Below, one piece after another: positions 23,309 through 35,495 of a stretch of 64,000 nucleotides of DNA (positions are counted from its first letter, which is position 1; each line of letters opens with the position of its first letter). Source of the DNA: Trematomus loennbergii. Taxonomy: Eukaryota; Chordata; Actinopteri; Perciformes; Nototheniidae. A program made the translations under genes and the position numbers. The notes beneath the pieces were generated by a model that ran no database searches, had not been told where the DNA came from, and saw only the letters and a program-made list of their open reading frames with translations. The stretch is from assembly GCA_012861695.1 (NCBI GenBank), contig JAAOOA010000385.1, positions 186,001 to 250,000 of the forward strand, given 5' to 3'.

Positions 23309-26300
23309 ATGAGGTTTTATATTATACTTCTCACTGTCGTTTACCTACTGAATTCATGTGAATCACAAGGTAAGAACTTTTTATATTTCTTGTTTTTGAT
23401 CAACTTTTTTTGTTTTCAAAGTTAATGTTGTTGTACTGTAGCTCTACTTAAGCAACAATAGTAAGATTAGACCCTTTATGTTCTATTTTTGAATTGAGAA
23501 ATGTAAAAAATTCTCAGTGATGTGCTCAATGTTATGGTGATGCTGATAACATTTAAAATTGTATTGGGCTATTGTTGTACTGTCGTTTGAAACCACACCC
23601 ATGTGTCACAAAGGTCCCGGTAATGTAAAGGAAATTAATCTTCAGTGTAAGTGAATGTAAATTACAGCAGAAACGTGAACTAAAATCACCAGATGTTAAG
23701 ATTATTCAAAACTATTGATATCTTTATGAAGACGTTGATCCATACGAAGATCACAATTATATTCTGATCCCTGTGTTCCCAAAGTGTCAAATTTAGAGGT
23801 GGAAGTACATGCTTTTGGAGTCCTTTTTGATTTTAGTTTTAATATTACATTTTCTTTTTTAACCTTCAGAATAGTTGAATCTGTGGAACAACAACAATTG
23901 AACAAGGTGTAAGAAAGTCCCCGGTTTTTCATACGAGACAGAATGGAAAGAATTTCTCACATGAAAAAGAAACATAAATACTTAACTTTCACCTGATAAA
24001 CGCCTCTAAACTGCTTAAAGGGTCAAAGCTAATCCAAGATTTAAAGATATTTTCCAACCTTTGATTATTCATGAGATGAAGGTTTTTTATAATTACATAT
24101 AAGAATAGAGAAATATTCAGTTTTTAACCAATAAACATATATTGTGTGATATTTACTGTACGATGTGTCTACTGTTTTACAGGGATCAGTGCTGAGACTC
24201 CTCTGTTTGTGCTGAAGGGAGAGGATGTGCTTCTGAATGTCACCAAAGCTGTTGAACTTGGGGAATTTGATTTATTTTTCTGGAAATTTAATAAAAGTAT
24301 CATAGTGAGATTCAATTCTAAGGACAAAAAAGTCTCTGCTAATTACACTGGAAGGCTTGAGTTTCCTGTGAACAATTACTCTGTGAAGTTGAAGAATCTC
24401 CAAGAGGCAGACAGCGGAGTTTACTCTGCTGAAGTGACAAAGGAGTCAATAGAAGAAGTAGCAAAATATAACGTTAAAGTTCAAGGTAGGTTTCCTCTCA
24501 AACACTGATAGAGTTTCTGTGGTCTTGTTTCTAAACCTCTTCACCTGCTTCTTCCCTCCTCAGATCGAGCATCTCTCCCTCTCCTCACAGTGAGCTCTGT
24601 CTCCAGAAACTCTTCCTCCTGTAGCTTCACTGTGACCTGCAGCTCACAGGACTCTCACATCAACAGCACTTTCACATGTGAAACCAGAACCTGCAGTCAG
24701 GAGGGAGGAGAGCGGTCAGAGGGGATCCCGGATACTTTTCTCCAGGTCCACCAATCAAGTTTTTCGATCATCTGTAACCATAGCAACCATGTCAGCTGGA
24801 CCAACGACACCAGAATAATCAAAGATGTCTGCGCCAAACCTTATGGTAAGACTGAAAGAGAAAACTACTTCCTGATAATAATACACAGTTTAGAGTCAGA
24901 ACATCAGAGCATACAAGATTCTTTTTTTTATCCAAAACTTTTATATGTTTGTGAATAAGATACATTTTATTCCACAGTGTGACAAATACTGTTTGTTATA
25001 AATATAGCAAAACCCATGTATTACTCTGTTTTCAGGCTCTAAAAACATTTAAAGGGGACCTATCATGCAAAATGCACTTTTTTATGTCTTTTATACATAA
25101 ATATGTGTCCCCGGTGTGTCAGGGAACTCACGCAGCGTCAGAAAATAAAACCCTCTCTCTTTTCCTCCGTACCCAAATCTCTAAAAACGTAAAATGTAGG
25201 CTGTCTTTACACCCACGGCCCTATCAGAAACGTTGCTATCAGAAACAATGCCCGACTGTTTTGGACGTAATATGGTCGGTGTTTACATTAGCATCGCTAA
25301 CACTCAGAGCTAACCTGTACTGGAGAGCATGTGTGTGAAGAAGCAGGAAATAAAAAGGAACTCACCTTGTGGTATAGAGAGAAAGCCTTTGAGCTCCATA
25401 CTGTTTCAGAAAGAATCCTTGATAATCCATGATATGCGTTTCATCACGGCAGTATTTAGTTTAGACAGTAGCTGCCGGGTCCCGCATGAGCTCAGCCCCC
25501 TCCTTTTTTTTTTTTATCAAGTCTTTTTTTTTTAAAGCTTTATACCCAGAATCAGCACTTTTGAAACAGGAAGTGAAATAGAGGGATATGAGGCATGGCT
25601 AGAATGGGTGATCTGTTTGGTATTTTGAGCAAAACACTTCATAGACATGTTTTTAATATATTTTATATATCTGAGACCTATGCTATTGCCTAAAAATAGC
25701 ATGATAGGTGCACTTTAAAGGAAGAGTTTATTTGTACCTCATTGAACCCCAGGAAGAGCGCCGGACTCTGAGGAAAATATTCGTTATGTCCAAACGGCGG
25801 TACTACAATTTCCGTATCAGTCCGTGACGTCACTGGGCCCAGAAATACTTTTTCCCATTGACTAACATTAGGAAAGAGACGTCTGTAAATCAGCGGATCA
25901 TTTAAAAAATAAAAATAAACTACCCAGTATGAGCTATTTTATAGCCCTTATTATAATCATTAGGTCCTTAAAGTTGTAAAATGCACTAAAAGAGGAATCT
26001 AGATTTATTTTCTGTCTCAATTCATTCTACTGAGCCGAGAGTGGGAGCTCGGGGGGCGGGGCTTAAGGGGCGCATGCTCTGTGAGCGCACATACGGGTTC
26101 TTCTGCTCTGGCAGCCAGGCATGACGGGTACTCTCTGATGTTTCGCTCTCTCAAAAGTTGGGCCATTTTGTCCTCATGCGCCAATAAGCAGCTCTCATAG
26201 GAAATAACGAGACCCCGCCTCCGACGCTGTATCCAGTTCTTATTATACATCCATGCATTGAACCAATTACAAAAAAACATTTGCAGTGCAAATATTGCTA

Positions 26301-28040
26301 ACTATTTTTGTCCTCGTCTCAACATGACCTCTTTTAGTGTCCGCTGCTGTGAGCAGTGTTTTTCAGACAGGACGAAAAAAACTAGAAAAGTGCATAAAAC
26401 CAAATTAAAAGCTTGTTTTTCTTAATGGCACGTTTCAGTTAAACCTGTATAAAAAAATATAATGATGAGCCTTATCTTTCAACTATAATGAAGTGTTTTA
26501 ATTAAGTATTTTGGAGTTTATGAAACTAAACTGGGAATTAGTCGGTGAAATTGGGGAAGTTTCTGCTCCAGTAATTTGACTATCAAAACAAGCTATCATT
26601 ATCTACCAGCGTTGCTTTGATTAAACAAGAAGCAGGTGGTGTTTACATTTTCTTATTCAGTGACCTGTTGAAGGTTGGTAGTTTCACATTGAACTGAATA
26701 ACTGTTTGGTTTAGCATATTAGGGTTAAAGCAAACAAATGAAATTATTTAAAAAATGTTGTATAATTAAATCTAACAGTCTGGCAGGATGTGAGGCAGTA
26801 ACACACTTGACTAAGTTTATGAATTTAACCAAGCATTATAATGTGGCTTATGTTTTTATTTACAGTTCCTCCCCAACCAGACCCTGTTCCCATCATTTTG
26901 GGAGTATTCTTCACAATTCTCATTCTCGCCATCATTGGTGTAGTACTTTGGTGTCTTCGAACGAAAAGAACAAGTAAGTCTAAGTGTGCATTTTAACATT
27001 TTTGTTTCCTGTGGGAATTAAGTGTTTTATTCAAGTTCATCATATGCCCCCTACACATCCCCATTGTCTATTGAGCAATCACATAAAACATATCTGAAAC
27101 CTCTCATACAGCAACATGCTCTTTATAATATTCTATACACAGAGGCTTTAAAGTGTTCAGCTGTTTGAAAAAGATAATTAGGACACAACCAACATTTGGA
27201 GTCAATGCAGATGCAGCTCAAGTAATGTAAATCTTATGAAGGTAATAATCATTAAAGGTGAAGCTCTCAAAATGAAATGTAAATTAATGCAAATCCACTT
27301 TTTTTTTTTACTGACCTGCAGGAAAAAGATTGATTGTCGAAAATACAGTTTATGATACTGCTCAGGTAAGAGACAAGGTTTCTTTTTAAACTTTTCACAA
27401 AAAAATGTGACTGAATTTTTAGATTTTTAACAATTTAAACAGACTTGGACTGAATATGAGGAACAAGCTAAATCCTTAACTGGAGCCTCAGACAGTTATA
27501 TTGCCTACTGTGCACACTAATCACTATGCACACAGTATATCTGCATATATGTATTTGCTATTTACTGTATAAAGAGGAGACCTGTAATTCTCCGTGTCTT
27601 TCTCTAAATGCAAAGTACTGTATGTGTTAGCAGTGCAAATACTTTTTTTATTTGGCCTTACTCTGCTTTTGATTAATAACACCTAAAATGTGATGCCTTT
27701 TAACTGAAAATACAAATGAATCTTACATTTTTGTTAAACACCATTATCACTTTTAGAGTCAATAATATGGAATTGTATTGTATTTGAGGAATATATGACA
27801 TATAAACATACAATATTATACAAACAAACTTTAGTAAATCAATGTTTTGTTCTGTTCCAGTTCGTAGCTCCAGCCCGGACTCAGGATCCAACAGATGATG
27901 AAGCTTCAGCTCCTTATCTGTCCTCCACCTACGCTTGTGTTGGTCCTCACACTGGACCCCCAGCTCCCACTGAGACTAGAAACACAGCTCAGCTAGAGAG
28001 TGTGTACGCTCAGGTGAAAAATACCACACCAGGTCCTTGA
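23309..28040 (+). CDS. SLAM/CD2-family-like Ig receptor with ITIM-like tail
   Basis: Six exons with good borders: 23309-23369, 24183-24485, 24564-24845, 26866-26973, 27322-27365 and 27861-28040. They total 978 nt, 325 residues; the first four junctions are phase 1. Residues 1-20 are a signal peptide. Residues 21-121 form a V-type Ig domain with Trp54 and DSGVYSA (97-103) but no canonical cysteines, as in CD2, CD48 and SLAM first domains. Residues 122-215 form a C2-type domain with six cysteines (141, 147, 160, 165, 192, 211). Residues 225-246 span the membrane. The tail has SxYxxV at Tyr290 and Tyr315 and TVYDTA at Tyr262, close to an ITSM but ending in Ala. Asn-linked glycosylation sites occur at N39, N74 and N85. 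It is probably a leukocyte receptor able to recruit SH2 proteins (inferred). Intron 3 carries a TTAA element. Orthology to a named mammalian gene cannot be assigned. Confidence 0.8.
25053..25714 (+). mobile_element. TTAA-flanked DNA transposon (family 1) in receptor intron 3
   Basis: It is 662 bp, with ends AGGGGACCTATCATGC and GCATGATAGGTGCACT, flanked by TTAA at 25049-25052 and 25715-25718. It is longer than the 19329 copy, with an extra central segment also seen as a fragment at 28160-28315. Confidence 0.85.
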
Positions 28041-28159
28041 AAAATGATCAGGTGTCGTTTTCCACATACTGCACTTGTTGGGATTACGATTTATGGCAAC
28101 TGAGCCATGGACTTTATTTTCACATTACCCTCTTTTGGTGTGAACATCCACCCACAAGA

Positions 28160-28317
28160 GAAAAAGCATTTGAGCTCCATACTGTTTCAGAAATAATCCT
28201 TGATGTGGTTTGGAACATGATATGGCATTTAATCACGGCAGAATTTAACTGTATCTGCCGGGTAATTCTGAGCAGGCATTATCTCCCCCTCCTATTTTTT
28301 TTTTTCAAGCCAAGGAC
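28160..28317 (+). repeat. Fragment of TTAA family 1 element
   Basis: TTGAGCTCCATACTGTTTCAG followed by TCACGGCAG and CTGCCGGGT matches the middle of 25053-25714 (about 25390-25515). It has no termini and is followed directly by an L2 LINE. Confidence 0.6.
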
Positions 28318-30205
28318 CCAAAAAGGACCTTTAAGAGCAACAGCAACCACTAATCCTAGTTAGCATCAAGCTAACAACAAGAAGGACATTGGATTGTCTC
28401 CTTCTTCTCCTCACTGTTTGACACAATTCCATCGGATTAATGGTAAAAACTTAGAGGACATTGTTCAACTTCTGAAATCCTCCTCCTGCTGCCTTGATAT
28501 TATTCCAACAGGATTTTTCAAAGATGTTTTTCCTTGCATGGCCTCAGATCTACTTCATATAGTAAACACATCTCTTCACTCAGGTATTTTTCCAGAGGCC
28601 CTGAAAACTGCAGTCATTAAACCGCTCTTAAAAAAGAATAATCTAGATGCCTCAGTAATGAACAATTATAGGCCAATATCAAACCTGCCATTTCTAGGTA
28701 AAATCATTGAAAAAGTTGTATTTCAACAGTTGAGTAACTTCTTGCATTTAAATAACTGTTTGGATGTGTTCCAGTCAGGATTTCGTCCAAACCACAGCAC
28801 TGAGACTGCTCTTGTAAAGGTCTTCAATGACATCCACTTAAACACAGACAGTGGCAGAACTTCAGTGTTAGTATTATTAGATCTCAGTGCTGCGTTTGAC
28901 ACTGTTGACCACAACATATTACTAGACCGACTAGAAAACTGGGTGGGACTTTCGGCAACAGTTCTAAATTGGTTTGAGTCCTACTTAAAGGACAGAAAAA
29001 ACTTTGTTTCTATAGGTAAATACACATCTGAGTTGACAAATATGACATGTGGGGTACCTCAAGGCTCCATCTTGGGGCCTCTTCTCTTTAACATCTACAT
29101 GCTACCACTGGCTCAGATAATGAAAAACAACAAAATAAGTTACCATAGCTATGCGGATGACACACAAATTTACGTAACAATTTCACCAGGAGATTATGCT
29201 CCAATTCAAACACTGAGTAAGTGCATTGAACAAATCAATGACTGGATGTGTCAGAACTTTCTCCAATTAAACAAAGATAAAACTGAGGTAATGGTTTTTG
29301 GAGCCAAGGCAGAACGTATAAAAGTTAGCGCTGAGCTTCAGTCTGCAATGTTCAAAACAACAGATAAAGCCAGAAATCTAGGTGTAGTCATGGACTCTGA
29401 CCTGAGTTTCAACAGTCACATTAAAACAGTTACTAAATCAGCCTACTATCACCTAAAGAACATATCTAGGATTAAAGACTAATGTCACAGCAGGATTTGG
29501 AAAAACTTGTCCATGCTTTTATCTTCAGTAGACTCGACTACTGCAATGGTGTCTTTACAGGCCTCACTAAAAAATCTATTAGAAAGCTGCAGCTAATTCA
29601 GAACGCCGCTGCTCGAGTCCTCACTAACACTAAGAAAGTGGATCACATCACTCCTGTTCTGAAGTCCTTACACTGGCTTCCTGTGTGTCAAAGAATAGAT
29701 TTCAAAATATTGTTGCTGGTTTATAAAGCTTTGAATGGTTTAGGCCCAAAATACATGTCTGACCTACTGCTAAATTATGAACCATCCAGAACTCTCAGGT
29801 CTTCAGGGACTGGTCAGCTTTCTGTCCCCAGAGTCAGAACTAAACATGGTAAAGCAGCATTCAGTTATTATGCTCCAAATATCTGGAACAAACTCCCAGA
29901 AACCTGCAGGTCCGCTGCAACTCTTACTACTTTTAAATCCAGGCTGAAGACTTTTCTTTTTGCCGCTGCTTTTAATTGAACTATTCACATCTTAAACTGC
30001 ACTGTAACTTTGAACTTTTATCCATGTATTTTTTCTTTTAATGTTTATTTTATTATCTTTTCTTTTTAATGACTGATTTTAAATGCCATTTTTAAAATGT
30101 CTTCCATTTTTGTAAAGCACTTTGAATTACCTTGTGTTGAAAGGTGCTATATAAATAAACTTGCCTTGCCTTGCCTTGCCTTGCCTTGCCTTGCCTTGCC
30201 TAACA
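28318..30205 (+). mobile_element. 5'-truncated L2-type LINE
   Basis: The reverse transcriptase frame (28394-29482) contains YRPISNL, FQSGFR, LDLSAAFDTVDH, GVPQGSILGPLLFN and YADDTQIY (about residue 252), the conserved RT blocks. A single-base shift at 29480 moves the reading into 29482-29979, the typical region ending LQNAAARVLT, HWLPV..RI.FKI and W..LP. The 3' end has TATATAAATAAACTTGCC and about eight TTGCC units, as in L2-clade elements. The endonuclease and 5' end are missing, so it is dead. Confidence 0.85.
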
Positions 30206-30387
30206 ACAGGCTTTGAGAGTAACAGATTACATGTAGTGGAATTCATTTGATTGTATGCAAATTATTTGTACAGTTTCTACCCTTAATGTTACAAAAAAAT
30301 ATATATCATTACTGTCTCACAACACAGAGTCTCGAGTGAAACCAAAGCTAATCTTCCTGTACATCATTGTTGCCTCGAATTAATTAA

Positions 30388-30769
30388 AGGTGGGGTAGGT
30401 CATTTTGGAGAAACCAGCTTGAGTGCGCTAGAATTTGAAAATACACAGCCGGAAAAAATCTGCCACTTCCTTACAGAGCCCCTCCTCCAACACACACGAA
30501 CGCGCACATGACCAATGAGGGCACGAGATAAGTTTGTGCACAGATGGAAGGCTGACAGGCAGGTAGGCCATCCAGTTATTTTAGCCGGGCCGGCTCAAAT
30601 GATTGGGCGTGCTTTTTACAGTATTACGGCTTCCACAGATGACATTTTTTTATGGATTTTTGGTCAAAGCACTTAATATATTCATTGCTATCGGGATGTT
30701 AAAAGCATTCCATGGAATATAACAAAAAGTGTATCTCGAGCCGGTTTCTCAAACTTACCTACCCTACCT
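30388..30769 (+). mobile_element. TTAA-flanked miniature element (family 2)
   Basis: It is 382 bp, with ends AGGTGGGGTAGGTC and, inverted, AGGTAGGGTAGGTA, flanked by TTAA at 30384-30387 and 30770-30773. A related copy in opposite orientation, broken by other elements, is at 47405-48949. Confidence 0.8.
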
Positions 30770-31009
30770 TTAATTTAATGGAAGATTCTCCAGCATTCAG
30801 TGTTGAAAGGAGAAAAGTGAAACAACATTACCGCCATTGAAAGCTTTGCCTTCCAGCTGTTAATATGCAATCATTTGCCAAGAAGTCAACATTTCATTTA
30901 AAGAAGAATTTGCAGGTTAATGATTTGTAAATTATGTGGTTTTCTGTGGTCCACTACTTGGTAGCCGAGCTTATTTAGGATACTTTCACTTCTCTTCTGA
31001 TGTAATGAC

Positions 31010-31278
31010 CTGCCGGTCCACTGCAACTCTGACTACTTTTAAATTCAGGCTGAAGACTTTTCTTTTTGCCGCTGCTTTTAATTGAACTATTCACATCTTA
31101 AACTGCACTGTAACTATTATTCATTTATTTTTTATTTTAATGTTTATTTTATTATCTTTGCTTTTTAATTACTGTTTTGAAATGCCATTTTCTTAATGTC
31201 TTTCATTTTTGTAAAGCACTTTGAATTGCCTTGTGTTGAAAGATGCTATATAAATAAACTTGCCTTGCCTTGCCTAAT
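31010..31278 (+). repeat. L2 LINE 3' end fragment
   Basis: It is nearly identical to the last 270 bp of the 28318-30205 LINE, including TTTTTGCCGCTGCTTTTAAT and the TTGCC tail. It is a second, heavily truncated insertion. Confidence 0.8.
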
Positions 31279-31404
31279 GTGTAATGTGAGTATGTCATAT
31301 AATGTTATGTGAGAGTATTTCATGTATTAAATTAAAAAGTATTTGTAAACTATATTTTTCGAGCCTTTTATTTGAATTCTTTAGAGAATATTTTGCCTGA
31401 ATAT

Positions 31405-32580
31405 TCAATCAAATCAAATCAAATCAAATCAAATCAGGTTTTATTTATAAAGCACATTTAAAAGCGATTTTTGGTCGAGCCAAAGTGCTGTACATGTAAT
31501 AAAAAAAACACATTACTACAAAACACAATAAACGACAATAAATTACAACAGATATATCTTAAAAACTAAATAAAAATAAAACACACGGAAAAGTCAGGAG
31601 TCATGCTCCGCTCTAACTAGAAAGCCAGAGAGAAGAAGTGTGTTTTTAGTTTTGATTTAAAAACCCCTAGGGTCTGGGCCGACCTTACATGGAGGGGCAG
31701 AGTGTTCCAGAGCCTAGGGCCAGCTGCTGCGAAGGCTCGGTGCCCTCGGGTTTTTAGCCTGGTCTTGGGCACTACCAGCAGCAGCTGGTCAGCAGACCTT
31801 AAAGCTCTGGCTGGGGTGTAGCGCTGGAGCAGTTCAGTTATATAGGCCGGAGCCAGCCCATTTAGGGCTTTAAAAACAAATAAAAGGACTTTAAAATCAA
31901 TTCTGAACCGAACTGGAAGCCAGTGTAGTGAGGCCAGAATAGGGGTGATGTGGTCGCGCTTTTTGTGGCCAGTCAGCAAACGTGCAGCAGCGTTTTGGAC
32001 TAGCTGTAAGCGTTTGATTGAGGCCTGGTCCATACCCACATACAGAGCATTACAATAGTCCAGTCTCGAGGTTACAAAGGCGTTAATAAGTGGAAGGGAA
32101 TGTTATGTTTTGTGAGTATTGAACCTAGGGCAGTATGTACAGTAGAAAAAGGATGGGGCCCAGAATCGAGCCTTGGGGAAGCCCACAGGTAAGAGGGGCT
32201 TTGGCAGAGGAGAAGGCACCTAGCTGTACCGAGAAGCTACGGTCTGTCAGGTAGGACCTGAACCATGCAAGGGCAGAGCCTGTGATGCCAGCGGACTGTT
32301 CAAGCCGTGACAACAGGATGCTATGGTCCACAGTGTCAAAGGCAGCTGTCAGGTCTAACAGCACCAAGACAGGGGAGCTACCTGAGTCGGCGGCTAGGAG
32401 CAGATCATTAAAAACTCTTAAAAGGGCTGTTTCAGTGCTGTGCATGGGTTTGAAGCCAGACTGGAACTTTTCATGGATTCCATGCGTGGTTAAAAAAGAC
32501 TGCAGCTGGGCAGTCTGGGCACTACTCGCTCCAGGCAATGAGTTGTTCTCCTCTTTGCCAGCTCAGTGGGTGGACAGGGG
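31405..32580 (-). mobile_element. Second L2-type LINE, truncated and internally deleted
   Basis: On the minus strand, 32538-32125 encodes FQSGFK, LDLTAAFDTVDH and GLPQGSILGPILF. 32039-31617 encodes the RT-downstream domain (RLQLVQNAAARLLTG, HWLPVRFRIDFK, PRLWNTLP). The YADD block between them is missing. The 3' end carries ATCAA pentamers (31407-31436). The sequence differs clearly from the other LINE, so it is a separate family. Confidence 0.82.
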
Positions 32581-33268
32581 ATTTATTTATAAAAAATGCT
32601 GTGAAAGCTCTTCATTAATATACTGCAGTGAACTTAAAAAAGCATATTCTGTTTGTTATAAAAGAGCAGAGGACCCATTGTTGAAACTAAACAAACATAT
32701 TTGTGTTTCTTTTTTCTAAGGTTACATTGTTCTGTTGTTTTATATTTTACACCTAGGTTAAAGCCTTGTTGTATTTATTTGCATTGCTTTGATATTGATT
32801 TGTCCCCAAAGTAATGGAAAGTAATTAGTTTACGTTATATGAATATCAGATACTTACAGTAGTTTACTGATGATTAGGTAATTAGTAAATGTAATGGGAT
32901 ACTTTGTCACAGCAGAGTGAAACAAAGAATTGCCATACATCACAAACATATAAGACGAGTAATTTGTTCATTTGCATTAACACATTATAGATAATGAAAA
33001 ATATAGGAATAAAACAGCTTTATTAAATGGCGCATGTATGCTTTCATTCAAAATGTTAACAAGCATAAAACATACTGTACAAAGAACAACTAAATATTTT
33101 TTAACATCTTGATCAAATAAAGATGTTCTTTGTGTTTTTTTGAAAATTGTGTCACAATGGCTTATGAACATTTTAAAATGTTTTGCAAACTCTAATCTTC
33201 CTACCTGCGATCCCCCCAACTACCCCTAGGGGTCCCCCTACCCCCGGTTGGGAACCAGAACTATGAGT
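32581..33268. other. AT-rich intergenic DNA
   Basis: No gene or repeat is recognised. It is unique to copy A and lies downstream of the inverted receptor pseudogene. Confidence 0.4.
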
Positions 33269-35495
33269 TTATTTGTTCTTGTTGAGCTTCTCCATGAGAT
33301 GAACCGTGATGACAGCAGACACCATGATGATCAGACCCACAGAGAACACACACGTCTTCACCAGGCACACAGATAACCCCTCTGGATCTGAAACACAACA
33401 AACAGAGAGTTTCATATCAAAACCGACACAGAGATCCAGACTGAGACGCACAACTGAGTGGAAGCAGCAAATCAGGTATTATTCCTTATTTTGGATAGCA
33501 GTTTGAGTACATTACAGTTTGCAAGTACTTTGAGTCCTACATTGTGAAATACATGCATTGCAAAGCGCAGTTGAGTTTTACAGACTGTCCATATGCATTA
33601 TGCATTGTAACGGCATGTTGGCGGTTTAATGTTGATTCATGTTTATTCTGTTCTTCAATATATATTTTTGTACTTACAAATATTCAAGTTCAAAGGTTTA
33701 TATAAAGTTCTGTATATATGACAAACACCATTATATGCGTAAAACATGATGTACTGATGTAATTGTTTTATTTAAAGTTTCTTCATATATTCTTGTAGTT
33801 TTAAGTTCACATTTAACACTTGCCAAAACAGAGTGGGTTATTAATTCACAAATAAGTTTTGTTAAACTTTAAATTCCAAACTATGTGTTATTATCAGGAA
33901 GTAATTTTCTTACCAACAAGCTGGTGGCAGACATCTTTGATTGTTTTGGTGTTGTTGGTCCAGCTGACATGGTTGCTATGGTTACAGATGATCGAGCCAC
34001 TTGATTGGTGGACCTGGAGAAAAGTATCAGGGATCCCCTCTGACCGCTCTCCTCCCTCCTGACTGCAGGTCTGGTGTCACATGTGAAAGTGCTGTTGATG
34101 TGAGAGTCCTGTGAGCTGCAGGTCACAGTGAAGCTACAGGAGGAAGCTATCAGAGACAGAGCTCACTGTGAGGAGAGGGAGAGACGCTCGATCTGAGGAG
34201 GGAAGAAGCAGGTGAAGAGTTTTAGAAACAAGACCACAGAAACTCTATCAGTGTTTGAGAGGTTAACAAACCTACCTTGAACTTTGACGTTATATTTGCT
34301 ACTTCTTCTGTTGACCTTTGTCTTCAGCAGAGTAAACTCCACTGTCTGCCTCTTGGAGATCTTCAATTTCACAGAGAAATTGTTCTCAGGAAACTCAACC
34401 CTTCCAGTGTAATTAGCATAGACTTTGTTGTTATTAGAAGTGAATCTCACTATGTTATTTTTATAAAATTTCCAGGAAAATATCTAATTCCCCAAGAACA
34501 ACAGTTTGGTGACATTCAGAAGCAATCCTCTCCCTTCAGCACACTGATCTCTGTAAAACAGTAGACACATCATACAGTAAATATCACATACAATATATGG
34601 TTTTCAATTCTGAATGTTTCTCCAATTCTGTACTTTATTTCTGACATTCTGATCATCAGCTAAACATCATCATCTATTGTGAATTCATAATAACCCACTG
34701 ACCATCAAAGTGCAAAATCATGTATGTTCAGCTTTTGTGTCTCTCCTGCTAATTAGTATGATAAGTAACTTTTGCTGAAAGGAACAGACATGTAAAACAA
34801 ATGACTTACAATTTGCCATTACCATTAATACAGCTACGACTCCTCCTCACACAGAAATGTCAGTAACAATTCTGGTGAAACTAAACCTAATGATGCATTG
34901 TTCCTATACTCCCCCCCCCCCCCCCCACCATCATCCACACTGTTGTTCACCAACTTTGATCCTTTCTCCATATACTAAAGTAGCTTTGTGCAAGAACTCT
35001 CAAATTGTTCCTCATTGGTTTGTAGAATAGGAGAAAGAAAACATTTCAAGTTAATGTTATGTTTTTAAAAAGCTCAGAAGATGTCAGTATGCAACACCAT
35101 GTAAATATAAATATGCTTCTTTTTTTTTTTTTATATGTTTTTTAAGAATATTTGTATACACATGTTTGGCTTCTAATGCTCAGAATTGATAACCAGGATT
35201 TAGTTTTATGCATTTTTCCACTAAAACAAAGGTTTCTTTTTTGTATAGGAAGATACATTCCTGATGGCAGTAGGAAGGTTACAGTTGTTATACTCCACAT
35301 CAGCGTACTTGACGAAACTCCTCTTGGACCACAGTGATGCCAGGTTTTTAAACTCTTGAAGTGTCAAACTGTTTACTGTTTTAAGCAGGACACAATTACT
35401 GTAATTAGATAATGTTAAAACATTGAATTAGACGTGTTTTTATCTACCTGTGGCTCAGTGCAGACCAGCAGCCCCAGAAACACGAAGATGAACAT
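33269..35495 (-). pseudogene. Inverted SLAM/CD2-like receptor pseudogene with short tail
   Basis: Exons on the minus strand are: signal peptide 35495-35448 (MFIFVFLGLLVCTEPQ, GTAG donor); V-type Ig 34550-34276; C2-type Ig 34192-33914; transmembrane plus tail 33387-33269. The two Ig exons closely match those of 23309-28040, but the V exon has several frameshifts and the C2 exon has at least two small indels and an early stop near 34145. The last exon is clean: after DPEG come a membrane segment and a tail of about ten residues (HLMEKLNKNK) without tyrosines. The ancestral protein would therefore have been a non-signalling or adaptor-dependent partner of the ITIM-like form. Splice sites remain good. 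Confidence 0.72.
34909..34927. repeat. Poly-C run
   Basis: About 17 consecutive C with flanking CCACC, in the first intron of the pseudogene. Confidence 0.9.

Noticed and set aside
26017..26280. Minus-strand 87-codon frame in the receptor intron
   Set aside because: No recognisable family, no splice context, no match elsewhere in the window.
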